64,000 nucleotides of DNA. It comes from Clusia tigrina. Taxonomy: Eukaryota > Arthropoda > Insecta > Diptera > Clusiidae. The position numbers and the translations under genes are program-made. Where the stretch lies: NCBI GenBank assembly GCA_920105625.2, contig OV050031.1:49618205-49682204 (forward strand), in the 5' to 3' direction. This document shows, one piece after another, positions 34,843-45,865 of this stretch. Position 1 is the stretch's first letter. Each line of letters starts with the position of its first letter. The notes under the pieces are model-generated. The model was not told the origin of the DNA, did not search any database, and was given only the letters and a program-made list of their open reading frames with translations.

Positions 34843-35015
34843 ACAACAACCAGCTATCGACAGAAATCACCTACCCATCGATTCCGGAGTCCTACATAGT
34901 AATATTTTTAGTAATAATTATCATTATAGTAGCGTCCAAATTAGATAAATATTTTAAAAAATATGGCCATAAGTATAAGAATGACGCTAATGGCAACGCT
35001 ATTACAGCAGTCTAA
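34797..35015 (+). CDS. 72-residue predicted myristoylated membrane microprotein
   Basis: It begins MGKSQSKPQ: glycine 2 and serine 6 fit the N-myristoylation consensus. A Gln/Asn-rich stretch to about residue 25 is followed by one strongly hydrophobic segment, SYIVIFLVIIIIIVASKL (about residues 32-49), and a basic tail KYFKKYGHKYK, a layout predicting a single-pass membrane protein with the tail in the cytosol. The frame is intact from ATG to TAA and ends about 100 bp before gag. It overlaps the acidic leader ORF by 46 bp in another frame. The role is unknown; a part in assembly or release at membranes is a guess. Confidence 0.6.
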   Translation: MGKSQSKPQHQDATINNNQLSTEITYPSIPESYIVIFLVIIIIIVASKLDKYFKKYGHKYKNDANGNAITAV

Positions 35016-35116
35016 TTAAGCAAAAAATTAATATATTAAACATTTAAATAAAAATGTCAAATTCTATATAAAAATAAATAAAATTTCTTAATACAAATTT
35101 CTTACTGTAATCCTAA

Positions 35117-36352
35117 ATGGATTTGAAATTCAATGCCTTAAAAGATATACTAGCCACACTTAGGAAAAATCCCAGCAGAAGACATACAAACAAAACAGTA
35201 ACAGCAAAACTTAGACTAATTGACACTTTAAGAGAGGAGTTTAATAACGTAATAGAGACCGACACTGACAATAAAGATCTAACTGGAATAAAAATTAGCT
35301 TCGCCAATACTTATTCCACAATAAAAACTATTTTATTAAAACAATTAACCGAAGAGACTGAACCAATAGACAACATGGCATCTTTTAGCATAGAAACAGC
35401 ATCAAAATCTCTACCCACATTTACGGGCAACTTCAGAGAATTAGATAGTTTCATAATCACTGCTGAGCTGATAAACAAATCACTCAACGAATAAGGACAG
35501 ACAGATTTACTAGAGTATATCTACCATGCCAAATTATCTGCCAATGTAAGAACAGCAATAGGAGGTTACACAAAACCAGAAGACTTAAATACACTTACCA
35601 CTCTACTACAAAAGAGGTACAAAGAAGCGACAACAATACCACAGCTACAAGCTAGACTAACTAATCTACAACAAAGGAATTCAGGAATCAACTCATACAA
35701 AGAAAAAATTCTGACAATAATAGAAAGTTTAAACAGAATTAACATACACACTTTAGGAGAGACAGCTACACAAGCAGAAAAGAACGTAATAATAAAAACA
35801 AACAACAAGTTAGCATTGGACACTTTCAAGAAAGGACTGAATGAGAATTACAAAGCGACAATTTTTGCTGCAAGACCACAAGATCTAGCAGAAGCAACAG
35901 AATTGGCACTTGAACTTGAGAGCGAATCTAGAATAATGCCGAACACATCACAGCTGATGCAAGTAAGACATAATTCATTCAACTCACAAGGTACAAGGTT
36001 CAACTTCAACGCTCCGCGCAAATACAATTCATTCAACCCTTCTCCACAATACACAAACAACACACGACATAATTTCAGCACACGCTATAACAAAAATAAA
36101 TACAATAACAATAACCGTAGCAATACAAATTACAGTCAAAGAAACAATAACTGCAACAACACCAATAATCAAAATAATAACAACTTCAGACACAACAACA
36201 GCTACAACAACAACAACTACAACTCACAAGGCAGACAACAGAACAACAACAACAATTACAACTCAAACAGAAACCGCCGAATAAACATAATACACGATGC
36301 GGGAAACGAACAAGGCCCAGAATGTATAACCATTCTGGACAGCCAAAATTAA
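35117..36352 (+). pseudogene. mdg1-like gag with one in-frame stop
   Basis: The capsid-type structural protein of the element, about 411 codons. It starts MDLKFNALKDILATLRKNPS; the capsid core includes LPTFTGNFRELDSFIITAEL (about residues 98-117) and, after the TAA at 35492-35494, YHAKLSANVRTAIGGYTKP and the same frame to the end. The C-terminus is extremely Asn-rich (NNNNYNSNRNRR and similar, 36040-36290) with no CCHC knuckle, as in the 412/mdg1 group. It overlaps pol by 31 bp in the -1 frame. Apart from the single stop it is intact. The start is chosen because it is the first ATG after the leader microprotein and gives the family-like N-terminus. Confidence 0.85.
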
Positions 36353-39300
36353 AAGTGTATAAAATCTCGGATAACCACACAAATTTCGTCACGCTGACAC
36401 ACAAGAAGCAAAAAATGACATTTTTGATAGACACAGGTGCCGACATCTCATTATGCAAAATAAGCAGCAAATTAGAAAACCACGAATACTTTCCTGATGA
36501 CAAATGCAAATTAACAGGCATAACAAACGAAGAGGTATATTCTGAAGGTCAAATAGAATTACAATTAGATATTGGAGAAGAATCTTGCAACCACCCTTTC
36601 CAATTAGTAAACAAAACATTTCCAATAGAAACAGATGGCATTCTAGGTAGGGATTTTTTTGAAAAATATATATGTAAAATCGATTATGAAACGTTTACAA
36701 TTTCCGCGTACGTAAACAAACAAACATTCATTATACCCATGCACACTAAATCTCACGATACTCAAACAATAAAAATACCAGCAAGAACAGAAATAATACA
36801 AGCCTTAAAATTAAACATAAATGAAGACAAAATAATTCTAAATAAAGAATTAAAAGAAGGCATATTTCTAAGCAACTCAATAGCACCCAAAAGTGGTATA
36901 ACCCACATAAAAATTCTAAATACAACAAACAAAGAGGTAATTTTAGACGGCATACAATTTGAAACTGACTCACTAAAAAATTATGACATACTAAAGTACA
37001 GTACGCAAGATAATTACAATGAAAATAGACTACAGAAAATCATTGAAACTTTAAATTTTAACTGCACAGACGAAATTACAAAAACCCAACTCATAAACAT
37101 CCTAAGACAATACCAAGAAGTTTTTCATCTTGAAGACGAACCACTTTCGACAAACAATTTTTACACACAAAACATAACGACACATGACAACACCCCCGTT
37201 TACATTAAAAACTACAGACTGCCACACACACACACACAGAAATTGTGAATGAACAGGTAAAGAAAATGCTACAAGAGGATATCATTGAACCTTCAGTCAG
37301 CCCATACAATGCTCCACTCCTTTTGGTTCCTAAAAAGAACACTATTGACAAAAAGAAATGGAGACTTGTAGTGGATTTTAGAAAACTGAATGACAAAATA
37401 ATAAATGATAAATTCCCGCTAACTCGCCTAGAAGACATTCTGGACAAGTTAGGCAGAGCAAAATGGTTTTCAACCTTAGACATGACCAGTTCATTTCATC
37501 AAATAAAATTAGAAAAACAATCACGCTTTAACAGCTTTTTCCACATCCAATGGACATTATTAATTTAAAAGACTACCTTTCGGACTAAAAATTTCATCTA
37601 ACAGCTTTCAGAGAATGTTAACAATAGCACTCTCAGGACTTGACTCAGAAGCATTCCTTTATGTAGATGACATAATCATCTATGGATGCAGTCTAAACCA
37701 CCATAACCAAAATTTAATCAAAGTACTAGACAGACTAAAACAACATAACTTAAAATTAAACGCAGCAAAGTGCAACTTTCTGAGACCAGAAGTCGTATAT
37801 TTAGGACATTTGATTACACAAGACGGAGTTAAAACTGACCCAGCAAAATACGAGACTGTAAAAAATTACCCTCAACCGAAAAACGCAGACAAAGTAAGAA
37901 GATTCGTTGCATTCTGCAACTACTATAGAAAATTTATACCAGAATTTGCAGACATTGCAAAATGTTTAAACTCCTTACTAAAGAAATCAGCCAAATTTGT
38001 ATGTACAGATGAATGCCAAAAATCTTTTGAAACTCTTAAACTAAAATTAATAAACCCACCACTATTGCAATACCCAAATTTTGATAAACCTTTCATATTA
38101 ACTACAGATGCATCGAATTATGCATTAGGCGCCGTACTATCACAAGGCGAAATAGGACAAGATTTACCAATATCATATGCTAGCAAATCATTACAAAAAC
38201 ACGATTTGAATAAGCCAGTAATAGAAAAAGAGCTACTAGCAATACATTGGGGTATTAACTTCTTCAAACCCTATCTATATGGTCAAAAGTTCACGGTAGT
38301 CACTGACCATCGACCACTGATATCGCTATTCTCTCACAAAAACCCTTCATCTAAAATGACCAGAATTAGATTAGACCTCAGTGACTATGATTTCAACATA
38401 GTATATAAAACAGGAAAGATGAATACAAATGCAGATGCATTGTCAAGAATACAAATCGACTCGGACATTCTAAAAGAAATGATACCGAAAGAAATTGATG
38501 AAAAAGCCAAAAGAACCCTAGTAATAACGAGAGGGATGGCAAATAAAAATAAAACAAATGAAGAGGCAAATAAAAATGAAATAAATAAAGAGGCAAATAA
38601 AAATGAAAATAAGAAATTGAGAAATTGCATATCTCAGGAGACTGATCACCTTCAAATATGGGAATGTACATCAATAAATGACGTCAAGAATATAAAAAAA
38701 TTAAAATTCAATGTCGACAAGAAAAATCAAAGCTTTGAAAAAATGAATATATATATAAAAAATGATATTGTGCACATAGGCGAAAGCGATAATTCACCGA
38801 ATCAAGATTCGACTCTGAAGAAGCTCCGACCTAAAAATAAAAATATAAATGAAAATATAAAGCATGCAGGAATCAATGATAAATCAGCGAGACTAGACTC
38901 GATTCTGAGGAAATTGATATCCAAAACGAAGAAAGAAAAAATTAAAGAATTAGCAATTGCAAATAATGATGAAATATTCAAAATATATACAAAAGAAGAA
39001 TTTAAAGAAGCCTACGCAAAAATAAAAATTAATAGCAAAAGTCCTCAGCTAAAAATATTAATTTATATACCTCCAAAGAAAATAACGGAGGATATTTTAA
39101 AATACAAACTAATAGATGAATGCCACAAAACAGGACATCCCGGAGTAAGAAAAACTCTACTCAAATTAAAACAAAGATACATTTGGAAAAATATGAACCA
39201 AATGGTAAAGAAATTCGTATCCAACTGTGACACATGCGTGAAGTGTAAACAAACAAGACACATCAAAGAACCACAAACCATAACAGACACCCCTAACACA

Positions 39301-40108
39301 AGTTTCGAAGTGATATCAATTGACACCGTAGGACCACTAAAAATTTCAAACGAATACCGCTACATACTGACCATGCAGTGCGAGCTGACAAAGTTCGTAA
39401 TCGCACATCCAATGATAACAAAAGACGCACTCACAACAGCCAAAACATTAGTTGAACAATTTATACTCAAATACGGACACTTCAAAATTCTTAAATCTGA
39501 CAACGGGACAGAATTTACAAACGAGCTAATGGCAAACATATGTGCACTGCTCAAAATACAACAGAAATTTTCGACACCGTACCACCACCAAACGATAGGC
39601 TCACTAGAACGCAACCACAGAGTTTTGAATGAATTCCTACTTACATCGACAAACGACGACGAATGGGATAAGTGGATTCCCTACTTCACTTTTACTTACA
39701 ACACAATGCCACATGTTGACACGAGCTACACTCCATATGAATTAATATATGGGAAACTCCCAGGTTTACCCAATGAAGTAATAGAAAGTAACACAAAAAT
39801 TTACAACTTTGAAAATTACGCCAACGAGCTAAAAGCGAGATTACGCTATGCCCACGAAAAGGCAAAACAAATGCTAATGAAAGCAAAACAAAAACGTACA
39901 CTAACCGACTCAAAAACTAATACAAATACACTTAATGTAGAAATAGGAGATTTAGTTCTATTAAAAGTAGAAAATAGGAAAAAGAATGTGAATCCATAAA
40001 GGACCATATAAAATACTAGATAAGTTAGGAGTAAATTCATTAATAGAATATAATGGTACACCTAAGAAAGTACATAATAATCAATTAAAACCATACAATG
40101 TAATATAA
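36322..40108 (+). pseudogene. mdg1-like pol: protease, RT, RNase H, integrase, broken
   Basis: Polyprotein read -1 to gag. Protease: FLIDTGADISLCKIS (36424) and ILGRDFFEKY. RT: PLLLVPKKN, WRLVVDFRKLND, WFSTLDMTSSFHQIKLEKQS, then KRLPFGLK and AFLYVDDIIIYG (catalytic YVDD near 37665). RNase H: LTTDASNYALGAVLSQ, VTDHRPLISLFSHKNP. A Lys/Asn-rich linker with ANKNE repeats (38530-38620). Integrase: HKTGHPGVRKTLLKLKQRYI and CDTCVKCK (zinc domain), SIDTVGPL (D1), KSDNGTEFTN (D2), HHQTIGSLERN (E), and a chromatin-side C-terminus. Breaks: a frameshift at the CACACA tract (37224-37236), another near 37530, an in-frame TAA near 37567 and a frameshift near 39995. Confidence 0.9.
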
Positions 40109-40383
40109 ATTTATAATTAAAACTATCACAATATATAAGCAAAACAATGTAATTAGTAATCATAAATATATGTAATTATATCAAAACTACATAATTTGTA
40201 ATTTTAACTATACAATTAAAAACGCTACTATGTAACTTTAATAATAAGAAACTATTTATAAAAAAAAAACAATACCAATTAATATGTAAATCATCTAACA
40301 TAAGGCAATTGTAATACAACACAAACCATATTTCCAGAAAAATTATTCGCTAACACCCCTAATTTTTCTCTTAAGGGTGAGGG
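40109..40383 (+). promoter_or_regulatory. 3' untranslated region and polypurine tract
   Basis: A+T-rich non-coding sequence after the pol stop, ending in AAGGGTGAGGG (40373-40383) directly before the 3' LTR. This purine run would prime plus-strand DNA synthesis. Confidence 0.85.
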
Positions 40384-41058
40384 TGTAGTGTACCATACAA
40401 GTGTACACTGACGACCACACATCGTCATAAGCACAGCAGCAAGTCGCATATGCAAACAAACTGACAATAGCGCAGCGTACGCAATTGCACTCAATATCCA
40501 AATACGCTAGACCAGCATTTTGGGGGTGCAATAACACACGCTGCCTATATTGCAGCGCATGCAGGTTAGACAGTGCAGTGACTTTAGCCCTGTACTTGCA
40601 CTCAAAATAATTAATATAAACAAAGACGATGATTCGTCAATGAATAATATCGGTAATCCGATACTTGAGACAAATTTCGGGAATATGATTTGTAACTAGT
40701 GTAAATAAGATAGATACATTTTATATTAGTTAGAATAAGAAAACAATAACAATTGAATGATATAAAAAGGCCAGCGAGCCACCAAATAAACAAGAATTAA
40801 TCTGAACTTCTAAAACTGCAAACCTGCATTAGATTTCTCATTTCTTCTCTCAGTGCTCTTAACTAGGCTTAGTTACAGAACAGCACGAACAATAGCTTGG
40901 CCAACGGCACACTCTGCCGGTCATAATCTTTGCTGAGGGAGTCTTTCGCTTCGTGCTAGGCATTTATATTTTATAGTGCTCTTTTGCATCTATGCATTAC
41001 ATAGAATCTGCAAAAATGAATTGAATGCCGATCCTGCGTGACCAACTTTTACCCTACA
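40384..41058 (+). repeat. mdg1-like 3' LTR
   Basis: Same length as the 5' LTR. Visible differences include acaag for acagg, tacgcaa for tatgcaa, gcaggtt for gcatgtt, cttgaga for ctggaga, aacaaga for aaccaga, aactagg for aattagg and gagggagt for gagggcgt. ATAG (41059-41062) follows. Confidence 0.93.
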
Positions 41059-41062
41059 ATAG

Positions 41063-41985
41063 TAATTAATAGATAGAGAATTATTGAAAACCATTTTGGC
41101 AGATCTTATAGCTATTTCGGATATGCTATTGTCCTCTTCAGAGTTCTTTCAATGAAAGGCATATTTATATTTGTCTTAGAAAGCAATAGCACTACAACTG
41201 TGAACCTTCCCAAGAATCGAACTATGGCTGAGCTTAGCAAATTTTCAGCATTTTAAGCCATCTGCATACCAAAGAGCTGAACATGGAGAAGGTGTAGAAG
41301 GGCCATTTGCATGGGATTGATCCCAAGGCGTATTTGGTATTTCGTAGTGAAGAGAACAATGTCAGTTTTCGAAGCCTTAACCTTCAGACCGCTATAAGTG
41401 AACCACGATGAAACTTTGTTAAGGGCTCCCTGAATTATATCGACTGCGTGATATACAATTCCCAGATGCAATGATAGCAACATGGGCCGCATAAGCCACT
41501 ATCTAACACGCGTCTGTGTTAAGTTGTAACAGATAATTCTGTGCCAGATTCCAGGGAAGCTCCGGTGTTGTACCTTCCGATAGTATTCTCTTTGCTGGAT
41601 AAGTTAATAACTCTGTGTACCAAGAGTTTTATCGTTAAGTCAATCAGCTAAGCCTGTAGCTGCACGTTGGATAGTGTTAGTGATATCCGTCGGGCTGATG
41701 CTCTGAAAGGCTCCCTGTATATAAGAAAAGGCAACTAAGATGAACTGCTTTTATTGTAAGGTATATTCCATTTTATGGACGACAGAGTGGAGTGGTATTT
41801 TAACTTTGTTTTGCGTGCTAATTAGATGACAGTTGATGATTTACCTTTCCTTTAATGTTGATGTTAGGAAATCTGTCAAGCGACTTGGTCAATAAAGAGG
41901 ATAAACTAATCGACATTTAGTACTTAGGCTTACAATGTGCACATTCACCTGAGAGAATCGAAAATTCGCAGTATCACTTGCTCCG
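41063..41985 (-). pseudogene. repeat X, right part, with non-LTR RT remnant
   Basis: 41063-41380 matches the inverted copy at 44350-44680. Within it and beyond, the minus strand carries non-LTR RT: a decayed EGAF block near 41730, then ALNKVSSWFTYSGLKVKASK and TDIVLFTTKYQIRLG (41253-41492), the post-catalytic SWCxxxGLxVNxxKT landmark. Stops and indels are frequent. The 41800-41985 end is AT-rich without features. Confidence 0.65.
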
Positions 41986-43545
41986 ATGCTTTTTATACCC
42001 TTTACCTTTAAAAAGGGTAAATAGGGTATACTAACTTTGTGCTTTTCAGAGGGGTTGCAATTTCGAGAAGGAGGCATGGTGTGTATGGACATATACGAGT
42101 GTATACAGATATGATCAGAATCACTTTCTAAGCAATTTTTATTTTGTCCGTCCGTCTGTCCGTCTGTCCGTCTGTCCGTCTGTCCGTCTGTCCGTCTGTG
42201 GCCACTTTTTTTCTACACCGTTAGAGCTATCTTAATGAAATTTTGCAAAAGTATAGCCTGGAAAAAGATACAGAACCAGATTGCTATATGGGCCGATTTG
42301 GACAAAGACCACGCCTATCTCCCATATAAGGAACTTTTTTCAGCTTTTTTAAAATGACTATAACTTCGATCCAATTGACGGAATCGTGATGTTAATTGGC
42401 AGTTATGGAGATGTGGGATCCCCTAAACACTGTGCAAAAAGTGGGCGGTATATATTAACTGCCACGCCCATTATTAACAAATATTAATAACTGAAGATCT
42501 GGTAGAGATTTACGGACGAAATTTTACGGGAAGGAACATGTGGACATTACAACGCTATCTGCAACAAATGGGGCTGATCAGTGAAAACACACGCCCACTT
42601 TTGATATAGGGAACTTTCGGGTATAAAATTTAAATTAGCCTACTTATGCTCGTCTTGATGCCAGCGGAATAAAAATTTGCAAAAATATACATGGGGTCCA
42701 TAATAGTGTGTGTGCAGAATATGGAGATCAGAATACAACTGCCACGCCCACAATTTGCAAAAAATCATTACTGTGTTCCTATTAAAGATTTATCAACGAA
42801 ATTTCACGGGAAGGTTGCAGGTATTAACATTAAACACCACACAAAAAATTGGCCACGCCCACTATTGACATATTATTATAACTTACGACCTACATAATAT
42901 TTTGGACGAAGTTTTATAGTAGTACTTATATGGACGCTACAAAGCCATATACAAGAATTGGCGTCTATCAGATAAAGTATACGCCTCCCTCCCATATAAT
43001 GAACTTTGGGGACCCCACTTAACGACAATTACACTATCTATGCTTCTAGTAATGATATATGAAAACAAATTGGTAGATGTATGCAGTGGGTCAGTGCTAG
43101 CACGCATTCCAAATATGGGCAGATTATTACTACTGCCACGCCCACAATTAGCCAAAAAGCATTACTCTGTTCCTATTAAAGATTTAACAACGAAATTTCA
43201 CAGGAAGGTGGCGGGTACTAACATTAAACAACACACAGAAAATGGGCGTGTTATATCTACAGCCACGCCCACTATTGACATATTATTATAGCTTACGACC
43301 TATACAATATTTTTGGACGAAATTCTATATTAGTGGTTATATTGACACTACAAAGCCATACACAAGAAATGGGGTCGATATAATCATTTCAAGGTACCCT
43401 ACCAAAAATTACCGTGAATATGCTCCTAATGATGATTTATGAAGAAAACATCCCAATTGTTGAACTCGCACGCACAATAAAAGGTAAAAGGTATTTCTTA
43501 GTCGGTCTAACCCGACTTCAGACTTCTTTACTCGTTTTAGATCGG
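41986..43545 (+). mobile_element. GGGCGTGGC-rich dispersed repeat, copy a
   Basis: About 1.56 kb without a gene. The left end is a hairpin: ATACCCTTTACC pairs with GGTAAATAGGGTAT around 41995-42030. Then come gatatgatcagaatcac, a (GTCC GTCT)n microsatellite (42149-42198) and modules that contain (T)GCCACGCCCA / TGGGCGTG boxes and a recurrent taaagatttatcaacgaaatttc block; the right end is gacttcagacttctttactcg. A TA-rich stretch, a short core with TGATCAG and a GTCY array follow the plan of dipteran mini-me/DINE-type repeats (Helitron-related), as remembered. Two further copies lie inverted at 55180-56717 and 56870-61865. Confidence 0.75.
42146..42200 (+). repeat. GTCY microsatellite
   Basis: Thirteen consecutive GTCC/GTCT tetramers (42147-42198), starting gtccgtccgtctgtccgtct. 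Shorter versions occur in the other two copies of the dispersed repeat (complement near 56540 and 61698). It is a part of the element's structure and not an independent satellite. Confidence 0.9.
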
Positions 43546-44289
43546 ACTGATACCATCGGAACCATCTTTAATTTGTACATTTGAATTTGTCATTACTTAT
43601 GATGTAATGTCCGATATCAATAAAGGAGTTGTTGGACTGACTGATAATGTATCGGCCAGTGTTGCAGTAGATAGTACTGTCTGGAATATGTCTGTATGCT
43701 AAGAGTTCAATGGTCTGTAAACTTGACGACTTCCAACTACCTTCTGTAGAAAGCTAGTAATTTGTCGGCGTCGGTCGAGTTGGAAGATGGGCACGTGGCA
43801 CTTAATTCTCTGAATTAACGGGTGTTTATTGCCTCTCCTGTCTAGATCCGTTATGTTCTGTTAGTGGTAGGGTTTCCTCCAGCAGGATAATATACAAAGT
43901 AGGTCAAATCATACGACCAGATCTTCCTCTATTAGCAGAAACCCGACAGGTGGAAATGTGCTTGACACTGACTGCCTTTCCCTTCGGGAAAGCCACTGCA
44001 TCTAATTATGTAGCCCCGTCGACACGAGGATCACTGTTATTTGGGACAAATTCAATACTTAAGCTTCCTCCTCTCCCTCATCTAAAAAACGATTCAATAA
44101 AACCGCGTCCCGTGGAGGAATTAAGCCTTTGATTCAATTTAGGCCACTTCCTGAGAGGGACAGAAAATGTTTCCACGCCCACTGCTGTTTGCAATGACCT
44201 GCTTTCGAGTAGTATGCAATTGCAAATCACCTCCGAGTACTAACTTTTAACCTGCCAACTAATGCCAAATATAAAGCGCTGGTGCGCAT
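43546..44289. other. unassigned segment between dispersed repeat and repeat X'
   Basis: No frame longer than about 60 codons and no recognisable domain. One CCACGCCCACTGC box near 44175 recalls the dispersed repeat. Probably decayed TE sequence. Confidence 0.4.
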
Positions 44290-45108
44290 GTTTTGACTAA
44301 GCCAGTTGATGTAAATCCTGGGGCTAGCCGAAAAAAAGCGTCATTGCAGATGTGTTCTTGTGGCCCCTTCTCACTGACATTGTTCTCTTCACTACGAAAT
44401 ACCAAATACGCCTTGGGATCAACCTCATGCAAATGGCCCTTCTACACCTTCTCCATGTTCAGCTCTTTGGTATGCAGATGGCTTAAAATGCTGAAAATTT
44501 GCTAAGCTCAGTCATAGTTCGATTCTTGGGAAGGTTCACAGTTGTAGTGCTATTGCTTTCTAAGACAAATATATATATGCCTTTCATTGAAAGAACTCTG
44601 AAGAGGACAGTAGCATATCCGAAATAGCTATAAGATCTGCCAAAATGGTTTTCAATAATTCTCTATCTATTAATTACTATGGTGGCATAACCACCATCAC
44701 TTGTCTACAAATTCGATTATTGAGAACTTTTTTATTTAAAAATAATTTAACTAATACTGATCTACACACACAATTTTTTTATTTCATGAAATGCAACTCT
44801 TAAGTGAGACAAAAGAAAAAGGTAAATACTCTTTGCACGACTTTGCCTTTGCTCGTCTTGGACTTTTCTCCAATTTGTCCTATTGTTCTTTTGTCTTGTC
44901 ATTTCATAAATTGTTGCTAAAATCTGTTTTATATTAAAAACTTCCTGCACGCTCATTATGTATAATTTTCACTATGCAGTCGTCCCTCTTAATCATCAGC
45001 TGAGTCAAACTACTGGACATCAGTTTCATCTTCGTGGTTTTATATCATATACCGTATCGATCATTCCATTTTACCTTGTCCCTCATAAGGGATTAAACTG
45101 CGATATAT
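44290..45108. repeat. repeat X', inverted and uninterrupted copy of repeat X
   Basis: The complement matches 41380-41063 and then 33372-32841 without the mdg1-like element, so the empty insertion site is preserved (junction at about 44680-44690, hairpin ATGGTGGCATAACCACCAT). The plus strand at 44370-44505 carries the RT residues TDIVLFTTKYQIRLGINLMQ. Copies X and X' differ by scattered substitutions and small gaps. Confidence 0.8.
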
Positions 45109-45257
45109 TGTAATGACTCAATTTCGCTGGGGTAAATACTCAGCGACTTCCAGGGTCACTTACAGAAATTTACATTCGCTTTCGCAGTAGGATTTATAAA
45201 ATATCTTTATTTAATTTCGTTACTTGTTAACTATTACATTTGGTTATATATTACTAC
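45109..45257. other. left flank of BEL-2, part of an LTR-like sequence
   Basis: A+T-rich, no gene. Without BEL-2, this segment would run on directly into 53771-54850, and together they may form one LTR-like element. ACTAC at 45253-45257 is the left copy of the BEL-2 target duplication. Confidence 0.45.
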
Positions 45258-45830
45258 TGTTGAAGTCAGCTCCTTGGTACATAAACCAAGAGCTTGTTGA
45301 AATGTTATAGGTCACTTGAAACCGTATAACTGTAATAGAGAACACTTAGGCAGTTAAGCTCAAATGTTGAAGATAGCTCCTTGGTACATAAACCAAGAAC
45401 TTGTTGAAATGTTATAGGTCACTTGAAACCGTATCACTTTAATTGAGAACACTTAGGCAGTTAAGGTGATTCTGATTCTTTATTGGAATTGTACAATTAT
45501 TTATATCAATTTTATGCTGATTGGTTTAAATATAATTAACAATAAAGTGACGGACAAAACTGCACCGTTGTCAATAATCAAACACGAGGCATCATTATAT
45601 CATTCCCATACATAATTTAGCGCACATTGCAACCAAGTGAAATATGATCGCCTAAGTCAATGCACTGGGCAGCTACTTTGAAGGGAATGAGTTCAACAAG
45701 CAAGTGTTGGCCTTGATAATATGAAATTTTGGTTTTGCGTGTGCTGGTTTCTGTCAATGGTGCATTTTCGCTGTACTGATAAAAAATAAACATTAAGTGC
45801 AATTGTTGATCTGTTCAGTGTGACTGAAAA
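45258..45830 (-). repeat. BEL-2 3' LTR with a duplicated end
   Basis: The main LTR is 45365-45830 (466 bp). Its terminal 107 bp (TGTTGAAG to AAGCTCAAA) occurs a second time at 45258-45364, outside the LTR end but inside the ACTAC duplication. The two units differ at a few bases (gtcag/atag, gagct/gaact). The inner boundary reads CTGAAAA against CTGAACA in the other LTR. Confidence 0.85.
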
Positions 45831-45865
45831 TTCTGCCGGGCGTTAAGTATTTGCTCAATTTTGGA

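Larger units (their letters stand above)
33373..41058 (+). mobile_element. mdg1/412-like LTR retrotransposon, full length
   Basis: Two 675-bp LTRs (33373-34047 and 40384-41058), both TGTAG...CTACA, differ at about seven positions by eye. ATAG at 33369-33372 is repeated at 41059-41062. The inverted copy of the surrounding repeat (44680-44690) shows the uninterrupted site gccaccatagtaattaatag. Between the LTRs lie a primer binding site, a minisatellite, small leader ORFs, gag, pol (protease, RT, RNase H, integrase) and a polypurine tract; there is no env. TGTAG/CTACA ends, a 4-bp duplication, small leader ORFs and a gag without zinc knuckle are features of the mdg1/412 group of Ty3 elements. 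It is recent, yet gag and pol are already broken at about six points. Confidence 0.93.

Noticed and set aside
36186..36521. Cys-rich minus-strand frame resembling a small secreted peptide
   Set aside because: Antisense of the Asn-rich gag tail (AAC codons read as GTT/TGT); not a real gene.
38385..38674. Leu/Phe-rich minus-strand frames that look like membrane proteins
   Set aside because: Antisense of the Lys/Asn-rich pol linker of the mdg1-like element; such composition always gives Phe/Leu-rich shadows.
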